A stretch of DNA of 60,272 bases from contig JAAWNY010000011.1 in NCBI GenBank assembly GCA_022799175.1, positions 1-60,272 of the forward strand, given 5' to 3'. The number at the start of each line of letters is the position of its first letter. Position 1 is the first letter of the stretch. Under the pieces are notes generated by a model. It ran no database searches and had not been told where the DNA came from. It saw only the letters and a program-made list of their open reading frames with translations. Positions 1 to 9,544 of the stretch are shown here, one piece after another. The position numbers were made by a program, and so were the translations under genes. The stretch comes from Lachnospiraceae bacterium (GTDB taxonomy: Bacteria > Bacillota > Clostridia > Lachnospirales > Lachnospiraceae).

Positions 1-227
1 GACTTTGCAGAGATTTAGAAGTCCTTAAATCCCTGAATTGAGCGTTGAAACGAAAATATACATTGTTTGAGCGGAGCGAGTTTGTATATTTTCGTTTCGT
101 TTTTAGCAAAAGTCAGGGGTTTTAGGAATTCTTAATCTCGAAACCGGAAAAAGGAGCAGACGATTTTCCGTTGCTTCTCTCTCCTCTTCCTTGGCGTACC
201 TTTTGTCACTGCCTGTCTAAATGACAT
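1..227 (-). repeat. Dispersed palindromic repeat, copy R1 (truncated by window edge)
   Basis: Non-coding. It matches, in reverse orientation, the middle block and one outer arm of the element seen complete at 55532-55844. Landmarks are the inner hairpin with arms GAAACGAAAATATAC-type around 48-98, the block ending near the TCTCGAAACCGG motif at about 145, the outer arm ending CTTGGCGTACC at 190-200, and the terminal motif CTAAATGACAT at 217-227. The other outer arm lies outside the window. It lies downstream of the minus-strand radical SAM gene and may act as its terminator (inference). Confidence 0.85.
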
Positions 228-254
228 TGGAGGGTAGTCCTTTGCCCCTCAGGA

Positions 255-1160
255 TTAATCATCGCGATAAATATCAAACAACCGCAACTGCGTCATCTGG
301 TATTTTTTCTGATAGGCAGGAACGATATCTTTCATGCGGTAGAGAATATGGAAGCGTTCGCATTCCTGGGAAAAGATTTTCCATAAACGGGAGGCATGGG
401 GACTGGAACATTTGTATTGATAGCCGTACTGACGCCGATAACGGTCCGCCAGTCCCTGACCAGGAAAAAGCTGTTCCAGTTTAGCGTAGTACCAGTTCCG
501 CTGATTCTCTCGTAAGGTCATACCAAAGGCGGCATAAATGAAGCGGGCGCCCGCTTCGTGGGCCTGGCGTACGAGGGAACGAATGTTTTCTTCACTGTCT
601 TCTAACCAGGGAAGGACTGGCATCAGCAGGATTCCACTGAAAATACCAGCTTGGTTGAGTGTGTCAATCATGGCGAAGCGATCGCTAGAAGGCGGCACGC
701 CGGGTTCTATTTTTTTGCTTAAGATGTCATCGGCAGTGGTAATGGTGACTTTGCACAGGACGGGGGAATGTTCTTTTATCGTCTGCAGGATGTCGAGATC
801 CCGAAGTAACAGAGTGCTCTTGGTGGCAATGGCAGCGCCAAAATCAAAAGCATCGATCAGCTCCAGTGCATGTCGGGTCAAAAGAAGATCTTTTTCAAAA
901 GGATTATAGGGATCGCTCATGGAACCTGTTCCGACAACGCCGGACCGGACTTTACGTCGCAGGTCATTGCGGATGATGAACAGGGCATTTTTTTTTGCCC
1001 GTATCTGATCGAAGTCTTTGATCTGATAGCAGTCGGACCGGCTGTCACAATAGATGCAACCATGGCAACATCCGCGGTAAATATTCATATTATAGTCAAT
1101 GCCGAACCATTCCCGGCTTTTGGTGGCGGTGACAATGGTTTTTGCAGGGATATATTCCAT
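255..1160 (-). CDS. Radical SAM protein, SPL/Rv2578c-like family
   Basis: A 301-aa protein of the radical SAM superfamily. The cluster-binding motif is visible as CRGCCHGCIYC near residues 30-41: the CxxxCxxC spacing is met by C-H-G-C-I-Y-C plus an upstream Cys in a GC-rich segment, the form typical of the spore-photolyase-like group of unknown function. A conserved GTGSMSDPYNPFE segment follows near residue 75-90, also characteristic of this group. Start: ATG at 1160, preceded on the minus strand by AAGGAG. The true substrate is unknown. These proteins are often annotated as SPL family radical SAM proteins, but similarity does not prove DNA photoproduct repair. Monocistronic; repeat R1 follows its stop. 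Confidence 0.85.
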   Translation of the reverse strand: MEYIPAKTIVTATKSREWFGIDYNMNIYRGCCHGCIYCDSRSDCYQIKDFDQIRAKKNALFIIRNDLRRKVRSGVVGTGSMSDPYNPFEKDLLLTRHALELIDAFDFGAAIATKSTLLLRDLDILQTIKEHSPVLCKVTITTADDILSKKIEPGVPPSSDRFAMIDTLNQAGIFSGILLMPVLPWLEDSEENIRSLVRQAHEAGARFIYAAFGMTLRENQRNWYYAKLEQLFPGQGLADRYRRQYGYQYKCSSPHASRLWKIFSQECERFHILYRMKDIVPAYQKKYQMTQLRLFDIYRDD

Positions 1161-1323
1161 GAATTCTCCTTGGGGAAATGATATTTTTACAATTATAACA
1201 ACAGAGGCGGAGAATGTAAACAGGAATTATGTAACAGTCCCCCGGATTGTGGACCGGGTGTTACAAAAAAATGGAAATATATGGGATTTCTCAGAAAGAA
1301 TGAACTTATTATCAAGCCAAGTA

Positions 1324-1352
1324 TTGTGATCTTTTGCGAAATATGCTAAGAT
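1324..1352 (+). promoter_or_regulatory. Sigma-A promoter for nusB-xseA
   Basis: TTGTGA (1324-1329), 17-bp spacer, TAAGAT (1347-1352). It sits about 45 bp upstream of the nusB start in the 235-bp gap between divergent genes. No other conserved element was seen in that gap. Confidence 0.7.
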
Positions 1353-1395
1353 AAAGAGTAAAATAATTATGAAGCTTTACCGGAAGGGGGATGTC

Positions 1396-1848
1396 ATGAC
1401 CAGAAGAGACATGCGGGAACATTGCTTCAAGATGCTGTTTGGGACAAGTTTTTATCCGACAGAAGAAGCAGCCACGCAGGCGGAGCGATATTTCGATTCG
1501 CCGGAGGAAGATGACGTTGCGGAAGACGGAGAGCCGGTGATTATCCATCAGGTAGGGATGAAGGAGAAAGAACGAACCTTTTTGACTGTGCGAGTAGAAG
1601 ATATGACAGCAAAGATTCCGGAACTAGATGAGCGGCTCAATGAGGTAGCTCAGGGCTGGAAGACAAGGCGGATGGGGAAAGTGGAGCTGACTATCCTGCG
1701 TCAGGCATTGTATGAGATGCTGTATGACGGTGAGGTGCCGGAGAAAGTGGCGATCAATGAGGCGGTGGATTTGGCGAAAAAATATGGTGGTAAGGATTCG
1801 CCGGCTTTTATCAACGGCATTTTGGCAAAGCTGGTGACAGCAGAATAG
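1396..1848 (+). CDS. nusB: Transcription antitermination factor NusB
   Basis: A 150-aa protein, the usual NusB length. It begins MTRRDMREHCFKMLFG, the typical NusB N-terminus, and ends with the conserved region around EAVDLAKKYGGKDSPAFINGIL, which belongs to the NusB/RsmB helical fold. NusB binds BoxA RNA with S10 in rRNA antitermination complexes. Start: the in-frame ATG at 1369 is longer, but 1396 has a GGAAGGGGG ribosome-binding site 5-14 bp upstream and matches the family N-terminus. xseA begins 1 nt after the stop, so the two are co-transcribed from the promoter at 1324-1352. Confidence 0.95.
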   Translation: MTRRDMREHCFKMLFGTSFYPTEEAATQAERYFDSPEEDDVAEDGEPVIIHQVGMKEKERTFLTVRVEDMTAKIPELDERLNEVAQGWKTRRMGKVELTILRQALYEMLYDGEVPEKVAINEAVDLAKKYGGKDSPAFINGILAKLVTAE

Positions 1849-1849
1849 T

Positions 1850-3055
1850 ATGGCAAATATTTATTCGGTATCACAGGTGAATTCGTATATTAAAAATATG
1901 TTTACGCAGGATTTTGCTCTCAGCCGTATTTCGGTGAGAGGAGAGATATCCAATTGCAAATATCATGGCTCAGGACATATTTATTTTACGATGAAGGATA
2001 AAGGAGGAACATTGGCAGCCGTTATGTTTGCCGGACAGCGACGAACTGGCCTGCGATTTCAACTGCAGGAAGGACAGCAGGTGGTGGTGACCGGGGCGGT
2101 AGACGTCTATGAGCGGGATGGCCGTTATCAACTTTATGCCAGGCAGATTGAATTGGATGGCCTGGGGGGACTGTTTGAGCGATTTTTGCAGTTGCGGGAT
2201 GAGCTGGAAGAGATGGGGATGTTCGCGCCGGAATATAAACAAGAGATTCCCTCATATGCTTGGCGGATAGGAGTGGTGACGGCGCCTACGGGGGCGGCGA
2301 TTCGGGATATCATGAATATCGCGTCACGTCGTAACCCTTATGTACAGCTTATTCTTTATCCGGCGCTGGTGCAGGGAAGTGGGGCGGCTGCTAGCATCAC
2401 AGCGGGAATTCGGACTTTGGATGAGATGGGTCTAGATGTGTTGATTGTAGGCCGGGGCGGAGGTTCTATCGAGGATCTTTGGGCCTTTAATGAAGAAATA
2501 GTGGCCCGGGCAATTTTTGAATGCCGGACGCCAGTGATTGCGGCAGTCGGTCATGAGACGGATGTGACAATTGCCGATTATGTGGCGGATTTACGGGCGC
2601 CAACACCGTCGGCGGCAGCAGAACTGGCAGTATTTGATTATCGGCAGTTCGAAGAACGGCGGGTACTGTATGAGAAAAATCTTGTTCGATCGATGGGAAG
2701 AAGGATGGAGCGTCTGCGGTATCGAATACAGCAATATCAGATGCGTCTGCGTTTTCAGGATCCGGAGCGGCAACTTCGGGAGAAGCAACAACAATTGCTT
2801 CATACTGAGGAACGGTTGCAACAGATGATGGAACAGCGACTAGAGGCGGCGAAGCATCGATTGGCGCTGGCAAGTCAGCGTCTGCATGATTTGTCACCAT
2901 TAGAGAAAATCCGCAATGGTTTTGGGTTTGTGACTGGCCGGGATGGAAAGCGGCTAGAAAGTGTGAAGAAAATACAAGTTGGTGATAGGGTAATGGTAAG
3001 GATCTCAGACGGGAAAATAACGGCACAGGTGACAGAAGTTTCCGATCTGAGTTGA
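1850..3055 (+). CDS. xseA: Exodeoxyribonuclease VII large subunit
   Basis: A 401-aa XseA. The N-terminal OB-fold (residues about 1-100) carries the RGEISNCKYHGSGHIYFTMKD signature. The central catalytic domain has VVTAPTGAAIRDI, the glycine-rich VGRGGGSIEDLWAFNEE and the VGHETDVTIADYVADLRAPTP motif. A long coiled coil (about 265-350) and a short C-terminal segment follow. Exo VII degrades single-stranded DNA to oligonucleotides together with many copies of XseB. It directly follows nusB. Its partner gene xseB is not downstream but 15.6 kb away at 18694. Confidence 0.96.
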   Translation: MANIYSVSQVNSYIKNMFTQDFALSRISVRGEISNCKYHGSGHIYFTMKDKGGTLAAVMFAGQRRTGLRFQLQEGQQVVVTGAVDVYERDGRYQLYARQIELDGLGGLFERFLQLRDELEEMGMFAPEYKQEIPSYAWRIGVVTAPTGAAIRDIMNIASRRNPYVQLILYPALVQGSGAAASITAGIRTLDEMGLDVLIVGRGGGSIEDLWAFNEEIVARAIFECRTPVIAAVGHETDVTIADYVADLRAPTPSAAAELAVFDYRQFEERRVLYEKNLVRSMGRRMERLRYRIQQYQMRLRFQDPERQLREKQQQLLHTEERLQQMMEQRLEAAKHRLALASQRLHDLSPLEKIRNGFGFVTGRDGKRLESVKKIQVGDRVMVRISDGKITAQVTEVSDLS

Positions 3056-3081
3056 ACGAGATAATGGTAGGTTGGGAAAAT

Positions 3082-4317
3082 ATGAAAAGTGAAACGCTGC
3101 ATATTCAGATGTTAGGGAAATTCACTGTTTATTATGGAACAAATCCGATTGTATTTAACAAGTCAGTCAGCGCCAAATCCTTACGTTTATTTCAGATTCT
3201 TTTGCTGTCTGGCAAAAAGGGACTTCCCAAGAGTGAGCTGATTGACTGTTTGTATGGATGGGGGGATCCGACAGGCGGCGGAAACCGCAACAGAAATTTG
3301 AATAATCTGATTTATCGCTTGAAGGGATTATTGGTATCAGCAGGATTGCCAGAGGGGAATTATGTGGCGATTCGTGACGGGATCTGCTATTGGAATAGTG
3401 AGATTCCGTTAGAGATCGATGTTATTCATTTTGAAGAACTGAGCAGTCAGGCAGAATTGGCGCAGGGAGACAAAAGGGTACGTCTGTGCAGAAAGGCAGA
3501 GGAAGTCTACCGGGGAGAGCTGCTGCCGATGAATATGTCCGATCTTTGGTTTTATGGGAAAAATGTCTATTTAAAGGAGCTTTATCTTTGGGTTGTGGAT
3601 GTATTGGAAGAGGAATACCGCAAGACAGGCAATTATAAAGAATTGCTGAAGTTATATACTCATGCGGCGGAGATTTATCCCTTTGATGGCTGGCAGGTTT
3701 CCATGATGCGTTGCTGTCTGGCGATGCACCGAAATGATGAAGCCTTGGATATTTATAATAAGACAGCAGAGTTGTATGCCCGTGAGATGGGGATTCCGCC
3801 GATGGAGGAGATGCAGGAATGTTTTGATCAGATAATGTTTTCTGGCAGACATTCGCAGCAGAGTCAGGAACAGAAAATCTGGCAGGCAAAAGAACGGAGC
3901 TTGCCGGGGAAAGAAGATGAGATAGCAAAATCTATTTTTGAGGAGGATAAGGACAGCGGAGCATATTACTGTACATATCCCAGCTTTGTAGATCATTGTC
4001 GGTTGACAGCCCGTATGATGGAGGGATGTAACAAGAAGGTATTGCTGATGTTTCTGAATTTGTCACAGAATGAATCAAAAGCCGGCCGGGAGGGCGATTT
4101 TGTCAGGCAGATGGAGCGACTGAAAGAGGCAGTGGGCAGAGCCCTGAGCCGAAAGGATGTTTATACCCGCTATGGCAGTAGTCATTACATTTTGATGCTG
4201 CTCGATATGGAAAGAGAAGCATGTGCATCTGTATTTGGACAGATCGAGAAGATTTACCAGAAGCTACCGGACAGCAGGGGCGAGTTGTGGTATCATGTGG
4301 CAGAGCTTTCTTTTTAG
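3082..4317 (+). CDS. BTAD/SARP-type transcriptional regulator with degenerate GGDEF-like C-terminus
   Basis: About 411 aa. Residues 1-100 fit an OmpR-type winged helix (LHIQMLGKFTVYYG, then AKSLRLFQILLLSGKKGLPK). Residues about 105-250 fit the bacterial transcriptional activation (BTAD) helical-repeat domain. The last 130 residues resemble a GGDEF fold, with a core LMFLNLSQN and DVYTRYGSSHYILMLL where an active diguanylate cyclase would have RYGGDEF; the catalytic residues are missing. Start is uncertain: in-frame starts exist at 3052 (TTG, overlapping xseA by 4 nt), 3064 and 3082, none with a good ribosome-binding site. It lies upstream of, and may control, the matrix operon at 4703-15313 (inference). 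Confidence 0.75.
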   Translation: MKSETLHIQMLGKFTVYYGTNPIVFNKSVSAKSLRLFQILLLSGKKGLPKSELIDCLYGWGDPTGGGNRNRNLNNLIYRLKGLLVSAGLPEGNYVAIRDGICYWNSEIPLEIDVIHFEELSSQAELAQGDKRVRLCRKAEEVYRGELLPMNMSDLWFYGKNVYLKELYLWVVDVLEEEYRKTGNYKELLKLYTHAAEIYPFDGWQVSMMRCCLAMHRNDEALDIYNKTAELYAREMGIPPMEEMQECFDQIMFSGRHSQQSQEQKIWQAKERSLPGKEDEIAKSIFEEDKDSGAYYCTYPSFVDHCRLTARMMEGCNKKVLLMFLNLSQNESKAGREGDFVRQMERLKEAVGRALSRKDVYTRYGSSHYILMLLDMEREACASVFGQIEKIYQKLPDSRGELWYHVAELSF

Positions 4318-4417
4318 GGAAGATAGAAGACGCCTTGACAAATTCCGGATACTTAGATATTTATGAAGAACGGTAGTTTTTGTGGTTAAGAAGGTTAATA
4401 TAACGATTAATTTTAAT

Positions 4418-4468
4418 AAAAAAGGAAGACATGTGTTTTCTCCGCGAGAGATGATGTCTTCTTTTTTT
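4418..4468 (+). terminator. Rho-independent terminator after the BTAD regulator
   Basis: Arms GAAGACAT (4425-4432) and ATGTCTTC (4454-4461), extended by A-tract/T-tract pairing and followed by a run of T. It separates the nusB-xseA-regulator transcript from the matrix operon. Confidence 0.75.
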
Positions 4469-4702
4469 GCTGTTTTTGGAGAGGATGCGGGGTTATTTTC
4501 GGTCAAGTTGCAGATATGGTTACATTTAAAGGTAATGAAATATTCAAATAAGAAAAAATTATAAGTTTCTTTTAATTTTTGTAATTTAATTCCAAAAACG
4601 GCGTCCATGAGACAGTTTGCGAGACACCCTGTTTGCTACAATATCTTTAAACACCCATATAGTACAGCTAATCTGAGAGGAATAGAAAGGCAGAGGAGGT
4701 AA
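4469..4702 (+). promoter_or_regulatory. Control region of the surface/matrix operon
   Basis: An AT-rich non-coding stretch ending in a strong GAGGAGG ribosome-binding site. A direct repeat is visible: GAGACAGTTTGC (4609-4620) and GAGACACCCTGTTTGC (4621-4636), abutting a -10-like TACAAT (4637-4642). No convincing -35 box is present, as expected for an activator-dependent promoter. SARP/BTAD regulators commonly bind direct repeats near the -35 region, so the adjacent regulator is the obvious candidate (inference). Confidence 0.45.
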
Positions 4703-7700
4703 ATGATGAAGCAGGGGTTGAGGATGAGATGCAGGAGAATTACGTCTGGTTTTCTGGCATTTACCATGACCGCCATACTGGTTTTAGGGGATGCCGGGGC
4801 AGCGTTCGCTTCAACAGATGGCAGCAAGTTTTACAAAGACGGGAGTGATCTGGGCGGAGAAGGCTATTCTATGGCCACATCCAGCAATGCCAGCTTTAAG
4901 AATCACTCGGAGGATGAGGTTGTGATGAGCATCTTTTCCTCAGATGACAGCGATTTCCGTGCTGGAGGCACGTTCTTTCTTGATGTTCACTTGAAGAATG
5001 AGACCGGCACCACCATCACCAACGGCGTGCTGGACTTCACTGGCAAGAAGCTGCGGGAGTCCGGGGCTTATTTTGAGGATCCGAAGGAGGATGTGGTGAG
5101 TGATGGCATCATTGAGATCGATGAGGAGCCAGAGGAAGAAGGAGCCGGCACTCAGATACAGGATCTGGAGAATGATCGGATCGATGGAGAGCTGGACATG
5201 GCATCGTTTGATACATCCTTTGCCCAGGATGAGGAAGACGGCAAGGACAATGCCATCGAGGCCGGGGAGACCGGGAAAAAGGAGAATAAGGCCGAAGAGA
5301 AAGAAGAGGATGAGGAAGAGCTTCTGCAGAAGCTGGAAGGCATCGAGCTTGCTCCCGGACAGATCTATACGGCCCGCTTTGTCTGCGAGGTAGACGAGGA
5401 TCTGGAAAAGGCAAAAAATATGCATGTCAACTTCCGTTTCCGCGGTGAGACAGAAGAGAAGAAGATCAACAAGCAGGAAAAGTTCCAATATGTGGCAAAC
5501 CACCTGAATATGGGTGAGATTCGGTTTGAGGATGGCAATGAAGTAAAGACAGGCGAGACCGTCACCATGGGAATCCACACCAGCATGTTTGACTTTGATT
5601 CTATTCTTACTAATAAGAAGGTAGAGGATGAATTGCTTGCTTCTGCTTCCAACGCCGGAGCGGCGACTCCTTCCAACGCACAGACGGCGACACCTTCCAA
5701 TACGGATGAGGATGAAGAGTGGGAAGAAGAGGACAATGATGATTTCGTAGTGGATCTGGGTAAGGTCAAATATGAGATTCAGATGATCAACGCAAAGCTG
5801 AATGATTTTGAGATACGGGACGCCTTAGTCAGCGATGCGAATGAAAATATGATGGTATGCAGCTTCCGGGTATCGAAAAAGGTAAATCCGGGCGTCTACT
5901 TTGGTAAGGTGATACAGAAGACGAAGGAAAAGTCAAAGACTTATACCTCCAGCCAGGGATTTGCCCTTATCGTAAACGGCGACGGGGATGTGACCCTGGA
6001 GACTAAGGTAGAGGGCAGCGACGCCATCGTGACAGTCAGCGGCCCGGTGGATTCCTTCCCGGATGCCGATCAGTTGGCAGTGGCGGCGAAGGAGATCACG
6101 GTAATGTCTGAGGAAATTGCCGAGGACAGCGATAAGATGGAGCAGGTCCAGAATGCTATCGAGAAAAAGGCTCAGGAAGAGAATATCGATGTAAAGGCAT
6201 TCAAGGCCCTGGATATCAAGCTGTATGCCGACGGCCAGGAAGTGGAGCCCACAGGCCCTATCCGGGTAGCCTTCAAAAACGTAAAGCTGGAGGATAAGCT
6301 GGCCAGCGTGGAGGCAGCGGCTGAGGAAGCCACGGAGGAGGCAGCTGCAGAAGAAAGTAAGAATCCGATAGCGAAGCTGTTTGAGGTGTTTTCCGCAGAC
6401 AAAGGCCAGAAGGCCGATGAGGTGGTGACGGCTGAGGAGGCCGTGGCCAAGGCAGCAGAGGAAAACAGCGAGAGCAAGGTGGAAGTATGGCATTTGCCGG
6501 ATGAGAGCGAGGAGATCGGCCAGACCTTTGAAGTGAGCACGGATGAGGAGACGGGCGATGTGGTGATGGATACGGATCACTTCTCGATCTATATTGTGGT
6601 GAGTGTGGGGGACAATGTAAAAGAGATTAAGGTTAACGTAAAACATTTTGCGACGATTGACGAATGGCAAACAAACGGAAATAAATTAACAGAACCAGTA
6701 ATAGGCAACAGAATGTATCCAGGTGCCAATTCAGACGGGAATTATGTTAAAAAAAGATATCAGATTTATGAAGAAGATAAAGATGTAAGAATCCCCAATG
6801 GTGCTGGTACAGGCATTGGCTATGAATTAATGGTAAAAAATTGGAGTAAAGTAGCTCTTGGCGGAAATTATGAAGTAAAGTCAGTCACTGTCATGCGAGG
6901 AGGAAAACCTGTTCATACTGCAGTTAAAGAGGATGGAACTGAGCGAAAAATCAATTTAGAGAATGGAGATGTTGTTGAGATTGAATATACCCCAAAGACT
7001 GGGACGATGTCAGGATATGCGGCATTCCATGACTATAATGTATCTATAGTTGATGGAAATGGAGATGGGATACACAGAGATGGTTTAAATACAACCAATA
7101 AAGGTTTTAATAGTGGCCTTGCCGCAAATTCTATTGCTATTGGTATTGGTGGAGGAGACAAAGCGCAGATTAATCATAATAAGAAATCGGTTGGGGCAAA
7201 TACGATTAACTGGTTTAATGGAATCAAGGGAATAGCAAGTCATGTGACAAATGATGGTAAAGGGGATATCAAATTTAATTATGCGGATCCAGGTTTGTTT
7301 ACAACGAAAACGATAACATCTTCGGATGGTTATGTCAAAAAAGCGTACCTTAATAATTATAAGCTGAATTTTACACGTAAGGGAGATACTTATACGTTAC
7401 AATCGGTTCAGGATAGTAAGGGGAAAAAGGTTGCCGACAATTTGGATGTTTTAGAGAAAACACATTCAACAAATTTATACAGTAATCTCTTTTGGCCGCT
7501 AGATTCCGGCGTGGCAAGAGAAAGTCAATATGGTGTTGACGGAAAAACAAGAGATCCTTTGTTTGGTGGCAGGGAGGGAAAGAATCAATGGCAGCTTTTC
7601 AGTGATACAGGGGATAATTCTGCCGCTAAATATGGCTTTAATTTAAATGACGAATTTAAAGTTAAGAAAGATTCAAGAATAAAGCATAACTGGTTCTTTG

Positions 7701-9544
7701 GAATGCGGTATGATTTTGATTTTGATATCGGTGATTATACTGGCCCTATGAACTATTATTTCCGTGGTGATGATGATTTTTGGTTGTTTATAGACGGAAA
7801 ACGGGTAGATCAGGTCGATATAGGAGGTATCCATTCTTCGATCGGTGCATATGTGAATCTTAAAACATGGATGGAGCAGAATTTGGGAAAAGCTACCGGA
7901 AAACACCGAATGTCCGTATTTTTCATAGAACGCGGCGGATACGGCTCCTGCTGCTACATGGCTTTCACACTTCCCAATGTTGAAACGATACCGACGCCAG
8001 GCTCGGAGACTATTGAAAAAACCGTACAGAAGGTATGGAATGATGGCGGAGATGCAAGTACAAGGCCAGGATTCGTATATGTCCAGCTGTATCAAAATAA
8101 TGTGGCATTCGGAAGCGCCGTAAAGCTGGACGCCAGCAACGGCTGGAAACATAAATGGACGAATCTTCCCAAGTATAAGACGGTTGGCAATAATGCTCTT
8201 CACAGTTACACTGTAAAGGAAGTTTCCACACCGCCAGGATATACATCTTCGGTAACATCTTCGGTAAGCGGCATGACGATTACCAATACAAAGCTGCAAG
8301 ACGTCAGCATAACAAAACAGTGGTCCGGCGGCGCTTCAGAAAAGTCTGTCAAGGTGGGGTTGTTTGGAAGCGACGGGAAACGGGTGACAGGAACGAATAT
8401 TCTTACCCTGAATGCAACGAATAGCTGGAAGGGAACCTGGAAGAATCTTCCCATGTATGATGCGAAGAAAAACCGTATCACATATACGCCATATGAGGTT
8501 GACAGCCAGGGAGATAAAATAAATGGCAACGTCACGATAACGCCTGCCAGCAATGGGAATTATACACAAGGCAACGATGGGAAATATATTGTTACTTACG
8601 GATCGGGGAATACCACAGTCACCAATACTTACAACTACAAAACGATCTCGGTAAAGAAAGAATGGGATGATTACCAAAACGCCTACAAGACCCGCCCATC
8701 TGAGATAAAGGTTCAGCTTTACAGGAACGGAAGCAAATACCGGACAGATGAAATTGCGGTATTGAATGAAAAGAACAGCTGGAGCTATACCTGGAAGAAT
8801 CTTCCGGTAAAAGCGAATGGTACGGCAACCAGTTACACCTACTCTGTGAAAGAGCTGGATAAGGGCGGTGCTCCGGTAGAAGCAGATGGAAAGCCACTGT
8901 TCACATCCACAGACGGGAAAGATTACCAATATCAGGCAACCTATCCCGGAGGAACCGGGGCAAGCGGCAATCCGTTTAAAATCAAAAATACTTTGCGGCC
9001 AGCCGTGCTGCGGTTAAAGAAGATTGTGATTCCTAACGGACTTTCGCATGAACCGATTGACGGCAAGTATAAGTTCCTGATTCGTTTGAGAGATGCTGCC
9101 GGGAATATCCATACAGCAGTAGCTCTGGGACACAATGAAACAAGCGAAGCAGTCTTTCTGGTGCCACCGGCAGCAGGTGAGAAATTTACAGTGGAAGAGA
9201 TTGTGCCGATGGAGTATACGCTGGTGAGAACGGAAGGAAAACCAGACGGAAAGCTGAACGGCAATGAGGTCACTGTAGTGCCTGGAGATGATATCACCAT
9301 TACCTTTACAAACAAACCGGATCATGAAGGATATTTCCATCATACCTATTCCGTAACCAATGAAAATGCTCATGGCACAGGCTTCTATCCAATAGAAACC
9401 AATCGGTATGATGAGCCGCATGGAAACGAGAAGGCGGATACCAAGGCGCCGGCAAGCCCGGTAGCATGGCTGTCCACAAGAGATAACGGAAGAAAGTTTG
9501 GGGAAGAAGAATCGCTGGAAGGAGATGAGGATCTGTATGCGTAA
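4703..9544 (+). CDS. Giant secreted surface protein: fibro-slime domain plus Cna-B repeats
   Basis: 1613 aa. A signal peptide is present at residues 1-36 (hydrophobic core, cleavage likely after AFA). Residues 40-640 are very acidic, with Thr/Ser-Asn spacers such as ATPSNAQTATPSN. Residues about 900-1095 contain a fibro-slime/PA14-like domain (FRGDDDFWLFIDGKRV, then DIGGIHSS). Three Cna-B-like modules follow (about 1100-1195, 1196-1310, 1313-1430), each with the KxW start and a TWKNLP-type core, then a fourth beta-sandwich domain (about 1435-1540). No LPXTG motif or C-terminal membrane segment is present, so the protein is either released or held by other operon products. Start ATG 4703 follows GAGGAGG; ATG 4706 is an alternative. 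Base composition shifts to AT-rich at about 6615-7980. Confidence 0.85.
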   Translation: MMKQGLRMRCRRITSGFLAFTMTAILVLGDAGAAFASTDGSKFYKDGSDLGGEGYSMATSSNASFKNHSEDEVVMSIFSSDDSDFRAGGTFFLDVHLKNETGTTITNGVLDFTGKKLRESGAYFEDPKEDVVSDGIIEIDEEPEEEGAGTQIQDLENDRIDGELDMASFDTSFAQDEEDGKDNAIEAGETGKKENKAEEKEEDEEELLQKLEGIELAPGQIYTARFVCEVDEDLEKAKNMHVNFRFRGETEEKKINKQEKFQYVANHLNMGEIRFEDGNEVKTGETVTMGIHTSMFDFDSILTNKKVEDELLASASNAGAATPSNAQTATPSNTDEDEEWEEEDNDDFVVDLGKVKYEIQMINAKLNDFEIRDALVSDANENMMVCSFRVSKKVNPGVYFGKVIQKTKEKSKTYTSSQGFALIVNGDGDVTLETKVEGSDAIVTVSGPVDSFPDADQLAVAAKEITVMSEEIAEDSDKMEQVQNAIEKKAQEENIDVKAFKALDIKLYADGQEVEPTGPIRVAFKNVKLEDKLASVEAAAEEATEEAAAEESKNPIAKLFEVFSADKGQKADEVVTAEEAVAKAAEENSESKVEVWHLPDESEEIGQTFEVSTDEETGDVVMDTDHFSIYIVVSVGDNVKEIKVNVKHFATIDEWQTNGNKLTEPVIGNRMYPGANSDGNYVKKRYQIYEEDKDVRIPNGAGTGIGYELMVKNWSKVALGGNYEVKSVTVMRGGKPVHTAVKEDGTERKINLENGDVVEIEYTPKTGTMSGYAAFHDYNVSIVDGNGDGIHRDGLNTTNKGFNSGLAANSIAIGIGGGDKAQINHNKKSVGANTINWFNGIKGIASHVTNDGKGDIKFNYADPGLFTTKTITSSDGYVKKAYLNNYKLNFTRKGDTYTLQSVQDSKGKKVADNLDVLEKTHSTNLYSNLFWPLDSGVARESQYGVDGKTRDPLFGGREGKNQWQLFSDTGDNSAAKYGFNLNDEFKVKKDSRIKHNWFFGMRYDFDFDIGDYTGPMNYYFRGDDDFWLFIDGKRVDQVDIGGIHSSIGAYVNLKTWMEQNLGKATGKHRMSVFFIERGGYGSCCYMAFTLPNVETIPTPGSETIEKTVQKVWNDGGDASTRPGFVYVQLYQNNVAFGSAVKLDASNGWKHKWTNLPKYKTVGNNALHSYTVKEVSTPPGYTSSVTSSVSGMTITNTKLQDVSITKQWSGGASEKSVKVGLFGSDGKRVTGTNILTLNATNSWKGTWKNLPMYDAKKNRITYTPYEVDSQGDKINGNVTITPASNGNYTQGNDGKYIVTYGSGNTTVTNTYNYKTISVKKEWDDYQNAYKTRPSEIKVQLYRNGSKYRTDEIAVLNEKNSWSYTWKNLPVKANGTATSYTYSVKELDKGGAPVEADGKPLFTSTDGKDYQYQATYPGGTGASGNPFKIKNTLRPAVLRLKKIVIPNGLSHEPIDGKYKFLIRLRDAAGNIHTAVALGHNETSEAVFLVPPAAGEKFTVEEIVPMEYTLVRTEGKPDGKLNGNEVTVVPGDDITITFTNKPDHEGYFHHTYSVTNENAHGTGFYPIETNRYDEPHGNEKADTKAPASPVAWLSTRDNGRKFGEEESLEGDEDLYA

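Noticed and set aside
4382..4564. 60-codon plus-strand frame after the BTAD regulator
   Set aside because: It contains the terminator hairpin, has no ribosome-binding site and low-complexity Lys/Phe content.
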